64,000 bases of DNA, from NCBI GenBank assembly GCA_013298595.1, contig JAAFIG010000005.1:97544-161543 (forward strand), read 5' to 3'. Under the pieces are notes generated by a model. It had not been told where the DNA came from. It searched no databases and saw nothing but the letters and a program-made list of their open reading frames with translations. Of this stretch, positions 26,340-34,245 are shown piece after piece. Both the position numbers and the translations under genes were made by a program. How positions within the stretch are numbered: position 1 is the first letter of the stretch; every line of letters begins with the position of its first letter. This stretch comes from Deinococcales bacterium (GTDB lineage: Bacteria; Deinococcota; Deinococci; Deinococcales; JAAFIG01).

Positions 26340-26960
26340 ATGAAACCCCTTGTCATTACCGATGCTCGAACAGCCGAATTACTGCTCAACCCAGACTTTA
26401 TGAGTTGCCTCGAGTCTTTAATGCAGGATCAATGGGCAATTTCGGCACTGGCAAAAAAATTAGGTGCAAGTATCGGCAGTACCCATTACCGAGTCCAACA
26501 ATTACTCGAGCGTGATTTGGCAATGATTAGCCAGGAACAACAACGAGCAGGTCGAAGTATCAAATACTATACAGCTACGGCTAAAGCATTTTTTGTGCCA
26601 TTTCTGATGACCGATTTTGAAACACTACTGGCTTTTTGGTCTGCGATTCTGCAACCCAAACACGATGCTTTTGTGCATCATTTGATTCGTAATCTTGAAA
26701 CTCGAGATGCAAAAACTTGGGGTGTTTTGATGCAATACACTCCCGAGCATGGTTTTCACATCACCAATGCAGCTAAGCGCCAAACCACAGCGAGTCACCC
26801 CGTGGCATGGTTTAACGCAGAAGATTTGTATTTAACCCATGAACAAGCTCGAGAATTACAACTCGAGCTACGAGGCTTAATCGAAAAGTATCAACAAAAC
26901 ACTGGTTCAGAGCATTACATTTTACAAAACGGTTTGGTCTGGACAAACGAAACGACATAA
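26340..26960 (+). CDS. Winged helix-turn-helix transcriptional regulator (ArsR-like)
   Basis: A 206-residue regulator. Residues 20-80 form a winged helix-turn-helix (AISALAKKLGASIGSTHYRVQQLLERDLAM, then the wing GRSIKYYTATAKAF). Residues 90-206 form an all-alpha ligand or dimerisation region of unknown specificity, with HGFHITNAAK near residue 140. It is divergent from the serine hydrolase, and the palindrome at 26297-26328 is the likely operator. Acetate kinase begins 20 bases after its stop and might be co-transcribed. Confidence 0.8.
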   Translation: MKPLVITDARTAELLLNPDFMSCLESLMQDQWAISALAKKLGASIGSTHYRVQQLLERDLAMISQEQQRAGRSIKYYTATAKAFFVPFLMTDFETLLAFWSAILQPKHDAFVHHLIRNLETRDAKTWGVLMQYTPEHGFHITNAAKRQTTASHPVAWFNAEDLYLTHEQARELQLELRGLIEKYQQNTGSEHYILQNGLVWTNETT

Positions 26961-26980
26961 GCTCGAGTTACAATACCAGT

Positions 26981-28114
26981 ATGCAAATTCTTGTTTTAAA
27001 CGCTGGCAGCTCGAGCTTAAAATATGCTGTGATAGAAACTAACAATGCACAAACCCTCGCTCGAGGTGTGATTGAACGTATTGGTGTACCCCAAGCTGCC
27101 TATGTCCGAGGTAACGAAATTGTCAAAGTGCTGGCAATGGATCATGCCCAAGCTTTAACTGCCATTGCTAAGTACGAAAATTTCTCGAGTGTGCAAGCGG
27201 TTGGGCATCGGGTGGTACATGGTGGATTGGCTTTTACAGCGCCAACCAAAATAAATCATGAAGTGCTTGGTGTACTCGAAGAGAATGCCAAATTTGCGCC
27301 ATTGCACAATCCAGCCAATATCACAGGAATCAAAGCGGCTCGAGCCATTCTGCCAAATCTCGAGAATGTTGCTGTTTTTGATACTGCCTTTCATGCCACG
27401 CTGCCAGAACATGCGTACAGTTACGCAATTCCTCGAGAACTCACCACTCAGGGTTTACGGCGATTTGGCTTTCATGGAACCAGTCATGGTTTTGTGGCAC
27501 GTCAAGCCGCTCAATTCTTAAATCGTCCACTCGAGCAATTAAAACTGATTATTCTACATATCGGCAACGGAGCCAGTGCCAGTGCAGTTCAATTTGGGCA
27601 GAGTATAGACACCACAATGGGTTTTACACCCCTCGAGGGCTTGGTAATGGGAACGAGGTGCGGAGACATAGATGCTGGGCTTGTTCTCGAGCTTGTACGG
27701 CGCAATGGTATCGAAACCACTGATGCGTTGCTGAATAAACAATCTGGAATGCTTGGTATGGCAGGAGCCGCCGATTTACGTGATGTCTGGAAAGCTGCCG
27801 ATACGGGCAACCATGCCGCACAAAACGCACTCGAGGTATTTGCTTACCGTATTCAAAAAACCATCGGCGCCTACAGTGCCGCCCTCGAAGGAGCTGATGC
27901 TATTGTCTTCACTGCAGGCGTTGGCGAAAACGACACCCGTACTCGAGCCAAAATTCTCGAGAAAATGAGATGGTTAGGCATTGAACTTGATAGTCAAGCC
28001 AATGCCGCTCGAGCCACACGTATCTCAACCCTCGAGTCAAAAGTCCAAGCTTTGGTCATACTCACCAACGAAGAACTTGCCATCGCCCTCGAGACACAAG
28101 CTTTACTCGAGTAA
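26981..28114 (+). CDS. ackA: Acetate kinase
   Basis: Interconverts acetate plus ATP and acetyl phosphate plus ADP. The 377-residue ASKHA-fold protein has LVLNAGSSSLKYA (4-16), HRVVHGG (about 74), FDTAFHATLP (about 130), FHGTSHG (about 162), HIGNGASASAV (about 190) and FTAGVGEND (about 306). All catalytic motifs are intact, though it is slightly shorter than the typical 395-400 residues. No phosphotransacetylase gene is adjacent. Its 3' end faces the NmrA-like gene four bases away. Confidence 0.95.
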   Translation: MQILVLNAGSSSLKYAVIETNNAQTLARGVIERIGVPQAAYVRGNEIVKVLAMDHAQALTAIAKYENFSSVQAVGHRVVHGGLAFTAPTKINHEVLGVLEENAKFAPLHNPANITGIKAARAILPNLENVAVFDTAFHATLPEHAYSYAIPRELTTQGLRRFGFHGTSHGFVARQAAQFLNRPLEQLKLIILHIGNGASASAVQFGQSIDTTMGFTPLEGLVMGTRCGDIDAGLVLELVRRNGIETTDALLNKQSGMLGMAGAADLRDVWKAADTGNHAAQNALEVFAYRIQKTIGAYSAALEGADAIVFTAGVGENDTRTRAKILEKMRWLGIELDSQANAARATRISTLESKVQALVILTNEELAIALETQALLE

Positions 28115-28118
28115 GGCT

Positions 28119-29015
28119 TTATACAGTCACTGCCGCAAAGGCTTTGGCGTGTAAACCAACCCACGTTTCAAGGCTAGTTAATTGAACAGGCAATTGCTCG
28201 AGAACTGCCACCATGTTTGTATTCATGGCATCATCAGATTGAGCATTTGAGTGGGTATATCCAGCCCGAATGGCTTCGCCTGCTTCTGCACCCATAATTT
28301 TGGTCATGGTGGCTGCAAATGCTTCTGGGCTGATGGCTTGGTAAGTTATGGGACGGTTTAAGCCTTTGGTAAATGCCTTGGCAATGGCTGCTCCGTCCAA
28401 GGCTTCTGGTCCACCTAATGCAAAGCGCTGACCAGCCAAAGCAGGACGTGTCAGTGCTGCTACTGCTAAAGCCCCAAGGTCTTGACTTGCAAGCCAAGAA
28501 ACACGCATTTCGGCACGGTGTGGGTAAGTCACTGCGGCTTGGTTTTGAATACTTGGTAAGCACCAAGGACCCAGAAAATTTTCCATGTACACCCCAGGTT
28601 GCAAAATAATGTTAGGAATACCACACGTGCTGATAAAATCGGCTAAGTGAATCCGAAAATCCAACATTGGAATGCCTGTTGGAGCAGCTGGTGCTTGACC
28701 ACTGGCATTAAAAACCAAGTGATTTACCCCTGACTCCTTGGCTGCTCGAATCGCATTGCCAAGCAATGCAAATGGATCACCTTGAGCCGAAAATGGCAGC
28801 ATCAAAAAGACCCCATCTACACCGGCACTGGCGTGTTGCAAACTCGTAAAATCACTCAGGTCGCCCTGAATGACTTCTGCCCCTTTAGCTTGCAAAGCCA
28901 GTGCTCGTTCAGGTTGACGCACAATAACCCGCACTGAATGACCAGCCTCGAGTAATTGCCTAGCAACTGGTTCGCCCTGAGAGCCAGTTGCACCGTAAGT
29001 CAGAAATAACGACAT
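28119..29015 (-). CDS. NmrA-like NAD(P)H-binding protein
   Basis: Atypical short-chain dehydrogenase of the NmrA/HSCARG group, 298 residues, with the dinucleotide motif YGATGSQGEPVARQLL (7-22), VIQGDLSD (about 58) and VFNASGQAP (about 107). Related proteins are redox sensors or quinone reductases (QorB/YtfG). I chose ATG 29015, which follows an AGGAGG site; the longer frame lacks one. It is divergent from an HxlR regulator, a pairing seen with ytfG-ytfH, so it is probably repressed by that protein and induced by quinone or electrophile stress. Confidence 0.85.
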   Translation of the reverse strand: MSLFLTYGATGSQGEPVARQLLEAGHSVRVIVRQPERALALQAKGAEVIQGDLSDFTSLQHASAGVDGVFLMLPFSAQGDPFALLGNAIRAAKESGVNHLVFNASGQAPAAPTGIPMLDFRIHLADFISTCGIPNIILQPGVYMENFLGPWCLPSIQNQAAVTYPHRAEMRVSWLASQDLGALAVAALTRPALAGQRFALGGPEALDGAAIAKAFTKGLNRPITYQAISPEAFAATMTKIMGAEAGEAIRAGYTHSNAQSDDAMNTNMVAVLEQLPVQLTSLETWVGLHAKAFAAVTV

Positions 29016-29130
29016 AATAACCTCCTGAGCTTGGTTTTCTAACACCAAACTTCATAACAAAAAATGGTTTGTTTAATTCAAGACTATTTGTCTCTTGGTT
29101 ATTAAACACGCTTTTATTCAATTTGTGAAG

Positions 29131-29156
29131 TAGTTACGTAAAAGTGCTATAGTTAC
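29131..29156. promoter_or_regulatory. Direct repeat, candidate HxlR binding site
   Basis: TAGTTAC occurs at 29131-29137 and 29150-29156, spaced by 19 bases (about two helical turns), directly before the HxlR gene and upstream of the divergent NmrA-like gene. This is a candidate operator only; HxlR sites are poorly conserved. Confidence 0.35.
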
Positions 29157-29161
29157 CTTAT

Positions 29162-29524
29162 ATGAACAAAAATGTGATTCGCAAATCAACGGGGTCTGAC
29201 CTCGAGTATCACCAACGAATTCCCATTCAGCCTGAATGTACAGTTGAACGTACCCTTGAGGTAATCGGTGGCAAATGGACGACCCTGATTTTACGAGATT
29301 TACTGATAGGAACGAAACGATTTGGCGAATTGCGTTCCAGCCTTGGTAACATCCCACCTAAAACTCTGACTGAACGTCTGCGAGACCTTGAAGAACATGG
29401 TGTACTGATACGAATTCAATTTCCAGAAATCCCCCCTCGAGTCGAATACACCCTGACCGATAAAGGACGTGCTTTAGGTGCAATCATCAATGCCATGGCA
29501 CAATGGGGTTCAGACTGGACTTAA
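29162..29524 (+). CDS. HxlR family transcriptional regulator
   Basis: A 120-residue single-domain winged-helix regulator. The HxlR hallmark ECTVERTLEVIGGKWTTLILRDLL (about 25-48) includes the cysteine (Cys26) that serves as redox sensor in relatives such as YodB, followed by RFGELRSSLGNIPPKTLTERLRDLEEHG and the wing VEYTLTDKG. It is divergent from an NmrA-like reductase gene, which it probably represses until the cysteine is modified. Confidence 0.92.
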   Translation: MNKNVIRKSTGSDLEYHQRIPIQPECTVERTLEVIGGKWTTLILRDLLIGTKRFGELRSSLGNIPPKTLTERLRDLEEHGVLIRIQFPEIPPRVEYTLTDKGRALGAIINAMAQWGSDWT

Positions 29525-29578
29525 CCAATTTGTAACTCGAGACGTGGCACACATTGCAAATCCTTTGTTAAAAACAAC

Positions 29579-29947
29579 TTATTGCAATTTAACCCAAAGC
29601 CTGTATTCAGCCGTTGAATGAGCCACCACAAACATAAAATAATCACCTGATGCAGGAATTTTGCCTACCCAACGAGTTTGTTTACTCGAGAAGCGTCCGA
29701 ATTTTACAGGTTCAGCCGAAAAAAACGAAGCCGAACGACTTATACTGAACGAAGCGGAGTTCTTATTCTCGAGTTTCCAAGTCAATTGCAAAGTTAAGAT
29801 CTGACCTTTTAGGGCTTTAATCACATAGGCATCATGCGATTCGCCACCGATTATCGCCGACCCCAAAATGCGCTTGGCAGACATATTTGTTTGTGCTCGA
29901 GTCAAACCGCACAACAAAAGAACAACCAATACCCAAGAGAATTTCAT
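29579..29947 (-). CDS. Small secreted beta-rich protein, unknown
   Basis: A 122-residue protein with a signal peptide (cleavage near LTRAQ, residue 19). The body (TLQLTWKLENKNSASFSISR; ASGDYFMFVVAHSTAEYRLWVKL) resembles a bacterial pre-peptidase C-terminal (PPC)-like beta-sandwich, but similarity is weak. It may be a stand-alone extracellular adhesion or inhibitor domain. No neighbour suggests a function. Confidence 0.6.
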   Translation of the reverse strand: MKFSWVLVVLLLCGLTRAQTNMSAKRILGSAIIGGESHDAYVIKALKGQILTLQLTWKLENKNSASFSISRSASFFSAEPVKFGRFSSKQTRWVGKIPASGDYFMFVVAHSTAEYRLWVKLQ

Positions 29948-29966
29948 GTCTAAAGCCTAGCACTTC

Positions 29967-30359
29967 TTAGCGTTTTAACGATGCTTTACGTTCACGCATC
30001 GCCTCGAGAATCAAGGCTTTCACAGCAACTGATTTTGCCATTTGTAAATCCCGAACTTTCACATGACGCAAAGCTTTACCAGTCCCCTCGAGCAACCCAT
30101 TTGGATCGGGAAGATTTGCACCATGATAAAAACCAAGATTGACATAATCCTTTTGTGGCATCAGATACGCATACGCCTCAGACATTTTCTTAATACCAAA
30201 ACCATACGCTACTGAACGCTCACCAACTCGAGGTACTTCGACTGTATCGGCAAAAAGTTCAATCATGAGCGCTCGAAAGAACTCGAGCATTTCCTGAACT
30301 TCTGGGGTTGTATTGACCAGTAACTCTTCAAAGTGACCTAAGGTGTTATCGGATGTCAT
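29967..30359 (-). CDS. DUF1801 (YdhG-like) domain protein
   Basis: A 130-residue small alpha/beta protein of the DUF1801 family, with VPRVGERSVAYGFGIKKMSEAYAYLMPQKDYVNLGFYHG as the diagnostic core and a C-terminal KALRHVKVRDL. Family members include a frataxin-like iron-binding protein, but a general function is not established. ATG 30359 follows AAAGGAA. It lies 20 bases downstream of the WGR-DUF1963 gene on the same strand, so they may be one transcript. Confidence 0.85.
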   Translation of the reverse strand: MTSDNTLGHFEELLVNTTPEVQEMLEFFRALMIELFADTVEVPRVGERSVAYGFGIKKMSEAYAYLMPQKDYVNLGFYHGANLPDPNGLLEGTGKALRHVKVRDLQMAKSVAVKALILEAMRERKASLKR

Positions 30360-30379
30360 ACGTTTGTTCCTTTGAATGA

Positions 30380-31360
30380 TTAATGGCATCTTTCTGTGTA
30401 GTACAAATTTTTGCCATCTTTAGAGATAAACCACCAACCGCAACCACCGTCGCCATAACTCACATCAAATGGTTGGTCAATTCGAGCACTAACTGTGCCT
30501 GATGCTTCCATCTGCATCAGTAAATTCCAATTGCTCATTGCCTCGTCACTGCTTTCTGGAAAGTCATCATCGTCCCATAAATTTGGTGTTCCACCAATTT
30601 TGTGACCAGATAACAATTCCCAGTAATCATTTTGCTTAGCCTCATCCCAATTTTCACGCTTTTCATGGAAAATATAAGCTGGATCATCTCCTGCAATGCA
30701 CTCAACACGGCATTCGATACCTACTAATGGATTCTCTTGAGTACTATCGTATCTCCAAGCTGAAGGTCCGATGGCTTCATGTAAGAAAGCATCGGGGAAT
30801 TTTGTATCCCAATCCCAAGCACGAAAAACAATATTTCCCGGTTGTAAAACTATGGCAGTATTGCCATGATCAGTTGACCAATCGTATTCTTCATCAGATG
30901 CACCATGAAAAATATAAGCCATTTTTGCTTCAATATTGCCAAAAATTTCTGGCTCTAGTCTAATCTGACAAAGAAAAGGGATTTTTTTTCCGTTAGTACC
31001 ATCCACTGCCCAACGAGGCTCATCGATCCAAACAGGTTGACCACCGAATTTTGTTATTGGCTCGAGAATCGGTGTGCTTACAGCTGTAAAACCAATCATT
31101 TGTAATTTGGGAATTCGTTTTTTCTCAATGGACTTCTTTTCACGCTCTCCAAGAATTGCGTCTACGTAACCATTCTTGCGTTTCTCTTTGATTCTTTTCT
31201 CGGCTTCTGCAAGGGCAGCCTCATAACTCGAGAAACTTTTTTTCTGAATTTGCCCAGTATCACCAATGCGTCCATAACGAATGGTTAATTCTGTATTCTC
31301 AAACTGTATTTCGTAGAATTTGTGTTGAGCACCTTCACTCAGCTCAAGATACCAGATCAT
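30380..31360 (-). CDS. WGR domain fused to DUF1963 (YwqG-like)
   Basis: A 326-residue two-domain protein. Residues 1-70 form a WGR domain (YEIQFENTELTIRYGRIGDTGQ, then SYEAALAEAEKRIKEKRKNGY), a nucleic-acid-binding module also found in poly(ADP-ribose) polymerases. Residues 95-326 form a DUF1963/YwqG-like domain, with IPFLCQI, YIFHGASDEEYDW and a C-terminal YGDGGCGWWF. The role is unknown. The frame runs upstream across the T-box region, but ATG 31360 begins the WGR domain. CTCGAG is nearly absent, which may indicate acquisition. Confidence 0.82.
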   Translation of the reverse strand: MIWYLELSEGAQHKFYEIQFENTELTIRYGRIGDTGQIQKKSFSSYEAALAEAEKRIKEKRKNGYVDAILGEREKKSIEKKRIPKLQMIGFTAVSTPILEPITKFGGQPVWIDEPRWAVDGTNGKKIPFLCQIRLEPEIFGNIEAKMAYIFHGASDEEYDWSTDHGNTAIVLQPGNIVFRAWDWDTKFPDAFLHEAIGPSAWRYDSTQENPLVGIECRVECIAGDDPAYIFHEKRENWDEAKQNDYWELLSGHKIGGTPNLWDDDDFPESSDEAMSNWNLLMQMEASGTVSARIDQPFDVSYGDGGCGWWFISKDGKNLYYTERCH

Positions 31361-31398
31361 GATTATGATTTTAACGTAAATTATAATTGAGTCAACCC

Positions 31399-31432
31399 TT
31401 GACGTAAGCCACGGCATACGGCAAAATATAAT
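31399..31432 (+). promoter_or_regulatory. Possible glyS promoter elements
   Basis: TTGACG (31399-31404) and a perfect TATAAT (31427-31432) lie just before the T-box leader, but the 22-base spacing is longer than the usual 17. The -10 box alone may be real, with a different or weak -35. Confidence 0.35.
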
Positions 31433-31436
31433 GCAG

Positions 31437-31669
31437 CGTTGAATCGCAGGAAGTACCACGGAGTTCAATCTCGAGCGAGTTGCGGGCGGTGAAAGCGCAA
31501 CGATGAAGAGCCGTGCGAAAGGCAGCGAGGAGCTTAGTTGTACAAAGTGTCTCGAGTTACACCACAGACAGTGGTCTCGAGGAACTGGGGTGGAACCGCG
31601 CAGGCTGCCGAGGCATATTGGCACAGACTGCGTCCCCAGATGGCAATCTTTTAGCCATCTGGCTTTTTG
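31437..31669 (+). ncRNA. T-box leader of glyS
   Basis: A cis-acting RNA that senses uncharged tRNA-Gly and controls readthrough into glyS. The T-box core GGGGTGGAACCGCG lies at 31587-31600; its TGGAACCGCG matches the family consensus that pairs with the tRNA acceptor end. It is followed by the antiterminator partner region (GACTGCGTCCCC, near 31626) and a strong terminator (31636-31669). The upstream part contains a hairpin GTTGCG-GGCGGTGAAAG-CGCAAC with GGC in the loop, a candidate glycine specifier codon. I did not resolve stem I fully. T-boxes are known in Deinococcota as well as Bacillota. Confidence 0.85.
31636..31669 (+). terminator. T-box-regulated terminator before glyS
   Basis: Perfect 9-bp stem CCAGATGGC / GCCATCTGG with a 9-base loop and CTTTTT, 20 bases before the glyS start. 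It is the terminator alternative to the T-box antiterminator. Confidence 0.92.
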
Positions 31670-31688
31670 CTTGCCAAAAGGAGGCCCT

Positions 31689-33203
31689 ATGCCCGCAGAA
31701 ACAATGGAAGAATTGGTAAGTTTGTGTAAACGTCGGGGTTTTATTTTCCCTGGCTCGGATATTTACGGTGGTTTACAAGGCACCTACGATTTTGGTCCGC
31801 TTGGTGTGGAATTAAAAAACAACCTCAAAGCCGCGTGGTGGCGTTCAATGATTTACGAACGCGACGATGTCGAAGGCTTAGACTCGAGTATCCTGACCCA
31901 TAAATTGGTTTTGCGCCACTCGGGGCACGAAGCCACTTTCTCCGATCCACTGGTAGATAACCGTGAAAGCAAAAAACGCTACCGTTTAGATCATTTGCTC
32001 AAAGAACAAACCCCAGATGTGCTCGAGGCAATTGCCACAGCTTTAAAGCTCGAGAATACTATTTCGGCTTTGGTGGCAGGGTTATTAGCACATGCCGACG
32101 CTGGAACAGTCTTAACCAATGCCAAAGTGATCGAACCAGGCGAGAAGAAACCCAGTGCTTGGACACAACCACGCTTGTTTAACATGATGTTCAAAACTAC
32201 GGTTGGACCAGTGGTAGACGAAGACTCCTACGCGTACTTGCGCCCAGAAACTGCCCAAGGTATTTTTGTCAACTTCAAAAATGTGGTGGACAGCACCTCG
32301 AGAAAACTACCTTTCGGCATTGCCCAAATTGGTAAATCCTTTCGTAACGAAATCACGCCACGCAACTTTATTTTCCGTGTCCGTGAATTCGAGCAAATGG
32401 AACTCGAGTTCTTTTGTGTACCCGGCACCGACGAAGAATGGCATGATAAATGGCTCGAGGCTCGAATTGAATGGTGGCAAAGCGTTGGGTTATCAAGGGA
32501 TCGGATTCAAATTTTCGATGTACCAAAAGAGGACTTATCACATTACAGCAAACGCACTTACGATCTGATGTACAAATACCCAAGCATTGGTTTTGAAGAA
32601 ATTGAAGGCATTGCTAACCGCACCGATTTTGATTTGGGTAGCCATACCAAAAATCAGGAATCATACGCGCTGCAAGCCAAAGTCGAACCAAACGCCGACA
32701 GCACCGAAAAACTGAGTATTAGCCATCCGGAAACCCAAAAACCCATTATCCCATTTGTTATCGAACCATCGGCAGGTGTGGATAGAGGAGTGCTGGCAGT
32801 CCTCACCGAAGCGTACACCAAAGAAACCCTCGAGAACGGCGAAGAACGCATTGTGCTTAAACTCCGACCGCACCTCGCGCCAATCAAAGTAGCGGTTATT
32901 CCACTTGCCAAGAACCGCGAAGAAATAACTTCGGTAGCCAAAAGTTTAAAAGCCAAATTGCAAAAGCTCGGGCTTGGGCGAGTGCTGTACGAAGACACAG
33001 GCAACATCGGCAAAGCGTATCGCCGCCACGACGAAGTAGGCACACCGTTCTGCATCACTGTGGACTTTGACACCATCGGACAAGGCAAAGACGGCGACTC
33101 GAGCCTAATGGACACCGTGACTATCCGAGACCGTGACACAATGGCACAACAGCGATTAAATATGAACGACCTCGAGCAATTCTTGCGAGAGAAATTACGG
33201 TAA
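31689..33203 (+). CDS. glyS: Glycyl-tRNA synthetase, single-chain type
   Basis: Class II synthetase charging tRNA-Gly; the 504-residue alpha-2 form used by Thermus/Deinococcus, archaea and some Bacillota. Motifs include [27 protein letters not shown] near the N terminus (very like the Thermus enzyme), [12 protein letters not shown] (about 186), [23 protein letters not shown] (motif 2, about 218-240), EPSAGVDRG (motif 3, about 356) and a C-terminal anticodon-binding domain. The frame is open upstream through the T-box, but ATG 31689 follows AGGAGG. Its last 44 bases are duplicated at 34147-34190. Confidence 0.96.
   Translation: MPAETMEELVSLCKRRGFIFPGSDIYGGLQGTYDFGPLGVELKNNLKAAWWRSMIYERDDVEGLDSSILTHKLVLRHSGHEATFSDPLVDNRESKKRYRLDHLLKEQTPDVLEAIATALKLENTISALVAGLLAHADAGTVLTNAKVIEPGEKKPSAWTQPRLFNMMFKTTVGPVVDEDSYAYLRPETAQGIFVNFKNVVDSTSRKLPFGIAQIGKSFRNEITPRNFIFRVREFEQMELEFFCVPGTDEEWHDKWLEARIEWWQSVGLSRDRIQIFDVPKEDLSHYSKRTYDLMYKYPSIGFEEIEGIANRTDFDLGSHTKNQESYALQAKVEPNADSTEKLSISHPETQKPIIPFVIEPSAGVDRGVLAVLTEAYTKETLENGEERIVLKLRPHLAPIKVAVIPLAKNREEITSVAKSLKAKLQKLGLGRVLYEDTGNIGKAYRRHDEVGTPFCITVDFDTIGQGKDGDSSLMDTVTIRDRDTMAQQRLNMNDLEQFLREKLR
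33160..33203 (+). repeat. 44-bp direct repeat, left copy (3' end of glyS)
   Basis: The last 44 bases of glyS, including its stop codon. It is repeated 43/44 at 34147-34190; the only difference changes the Lys codon before the terminal LR to Gln. The copies are 987 bases apart and bracket two genes. This is the usual geometry of an element that integrates at a gene's 3' end and carries a replacement 3' end. Confidence 0.95.
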
Positions 33204-33218
33204 GTAATCAAACCTAAA

Positions 33219-33246
33219 ATGCCCCAATCAACTGATTAGGGCATCA
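33219..33246. other. Hairpin downstream of glyS
   Basis: TGCCCCAATCA pairs with TGATTAGGGCA (one mismatch) around a 2-base loop, and is followed by TCAAAAAAA. There is no T-run on the plus strand, so termination of glyS here would be weak; glyS readthrough into the cassette is possible. Confidence 0.45.
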
Positions 33247-33267
33247 AAAAAATTCAGGTGAAAATGA

Positions 33268-33948
33268 ATGGATAGATACACACGCATTCTCTACTCGTTG
33301 CAACATCGTCCGTTGCTAACTGAACCAAATGGTATTTCGTTAGTTAGTATTATCAGCATTCCTGAAGACACAGATTTTAATACTGTTAGACGCGCTTTAG
33401 ACATCGTTCGTTATATTCATGGTGATGGTAACTTACCAGCAATTAGCGTCCAATCATTTCAAGACATCAATCCAGCTGCTTTAGAATACGATCAGAACAA
33501 TGACGGTACAATTCGACCTCGAGCTATTCTGGTCAACCTCGAGCTTGGATATTCCGAATATGATGTGATTCACGAAATAGGACATCTGCTAGATATTGCG
33601 ATTGCCCAAAATCAATATGCCAGTCGAATCAATCACCCTTTACTCAAAGCGTGGCGCGAAGCTATCGAAAATACCAAGACCGTTCAACAATTACACCGTT
33701 TAGAAGCATACGATGTAGACCAAGAAGAATTACAATATTTACTTGATCCAGCCGAACTATTTGCTCGTTCTTATGCTCAATTTATTGCAACTGCAAGTAC
33801 GGATAGTACGTTCCGTAATGAAGTCGGACAACAAGTAAGCCATGTGTTGCGGACAAGATTATTTGCCCGACAATGGAATAATGAAGAATTTGAACCTGTT
33901 GCCTATGCGTTTGAACAATTGTTTGCTAGACTAGGTTGGGTGAAATAA
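33268..33948 (+). CDS. HExxH zinc metallopeptidase-like protein in glyS-linked cassette
   Basis: A 226-residue protein with a zincin motif HEIGHLLD (His128-Glu129-His132 region) and, about 50 residues later, DPAELFARSYAQFIA, whose glutamate is a plausible third zinc ligand. This layout resembles small proteases that accompany phage or mobile toxins more than secreted peptidases. There is no signal peptide. The start follows AGGTG. It shares a TAATG junction with the following 61-residue gene. CTCGAG occurs only twice. Function is unknown; a toxin, an immunity or regulatory protease, or a mobile-element protein are all possible. Confidence 0.72.
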   Translation: MDRYTRILYSLQHRPLLTEPNGISLVSIISIPEDTDFNTVRRALDIVRYIHGDGNLPAISVQSFQDINPAALEYDQNNDGTIRPRAILVNLELGYSEYDVIHEIGHLLDIAIAQNQYASRINHPLLKAWREAIENTKTVQQLHRLEAYDVDQEELQYLLDPAELFARSYAQFIATASTDSTFRNEVGQQVSHVLRTRLFARQWNNEEFEPVAYAFEQLFARLGWVK

Positions 33949-34133
33949 TGGTACAAATTCCAGAATTAAACATTGCAGATGAAAAAGTGCCACTTGAGCA
34001 AGCAATGGCTTATGTCGTGGATAAGTATGGTTACACCCCTAAAGAAGCACGTAATTACGTTATGCGAAAACGGCATGGATACGAAAAGCGTGAAACCTTA
34101 CCAGATGGTACCGTTCGTGTGACAATGTATTGA
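33948..34133 (+). CDS. Small basic partner protein of the metallopeptidase
   Basis: A 61-residue protein starting at the ATG that overlaps the metallopeptidase stop by one base. It contains LEQAMAYVVDKYGYTPKEARNYVMRKRHGY and ends in a short beta-like TLPDGTVRVTMY. The helical middle with a basic face could bind DNA or the upstream protein. No family is recognised. Order and coupling resemble a toxin-antitoxin or protease-inhibitor pair, which is inference. Confidence 0.65.
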   Translation: MVQIPELNIADEKVPLEQAMAYVVDKYGYTPKEARNYVMRKRHGYEKRETLPDGTVRVTMY

Positions 34134-34146
34134 CAATAAAACTTGC

Positions 34147-34190
34147 ATATGAACGACCTCGAGCAATTCTTGCGAGAGCAATTACGGTAA
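34147..34190 (+). repeat. 44-bp direct repeat, right copy (glyS 3'-end duplicate)
   Basis: Right-hand copy of the last 44 bases of glyS, with one substitution (A to C). It is still readable as [12 protein letters not shown] followed by a stop, but has no upstream synthetase. It marks the right border of the 987-bp cassette. Confidence 0.95.
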
Positions 34191-34245
34191 ATAAAATGTG
34201 GGTGGGCAACTGCTCACCTAATTTGTTTTGATGTGCTAAGTATCT

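Noticed and set aside
31503-31688. N-terminal extension of glycyl-tRNA synthetase
   Set aside because: The extension is the translated T-box leader and terminator; the family start and an AGGAGG site fit ATG 31689.
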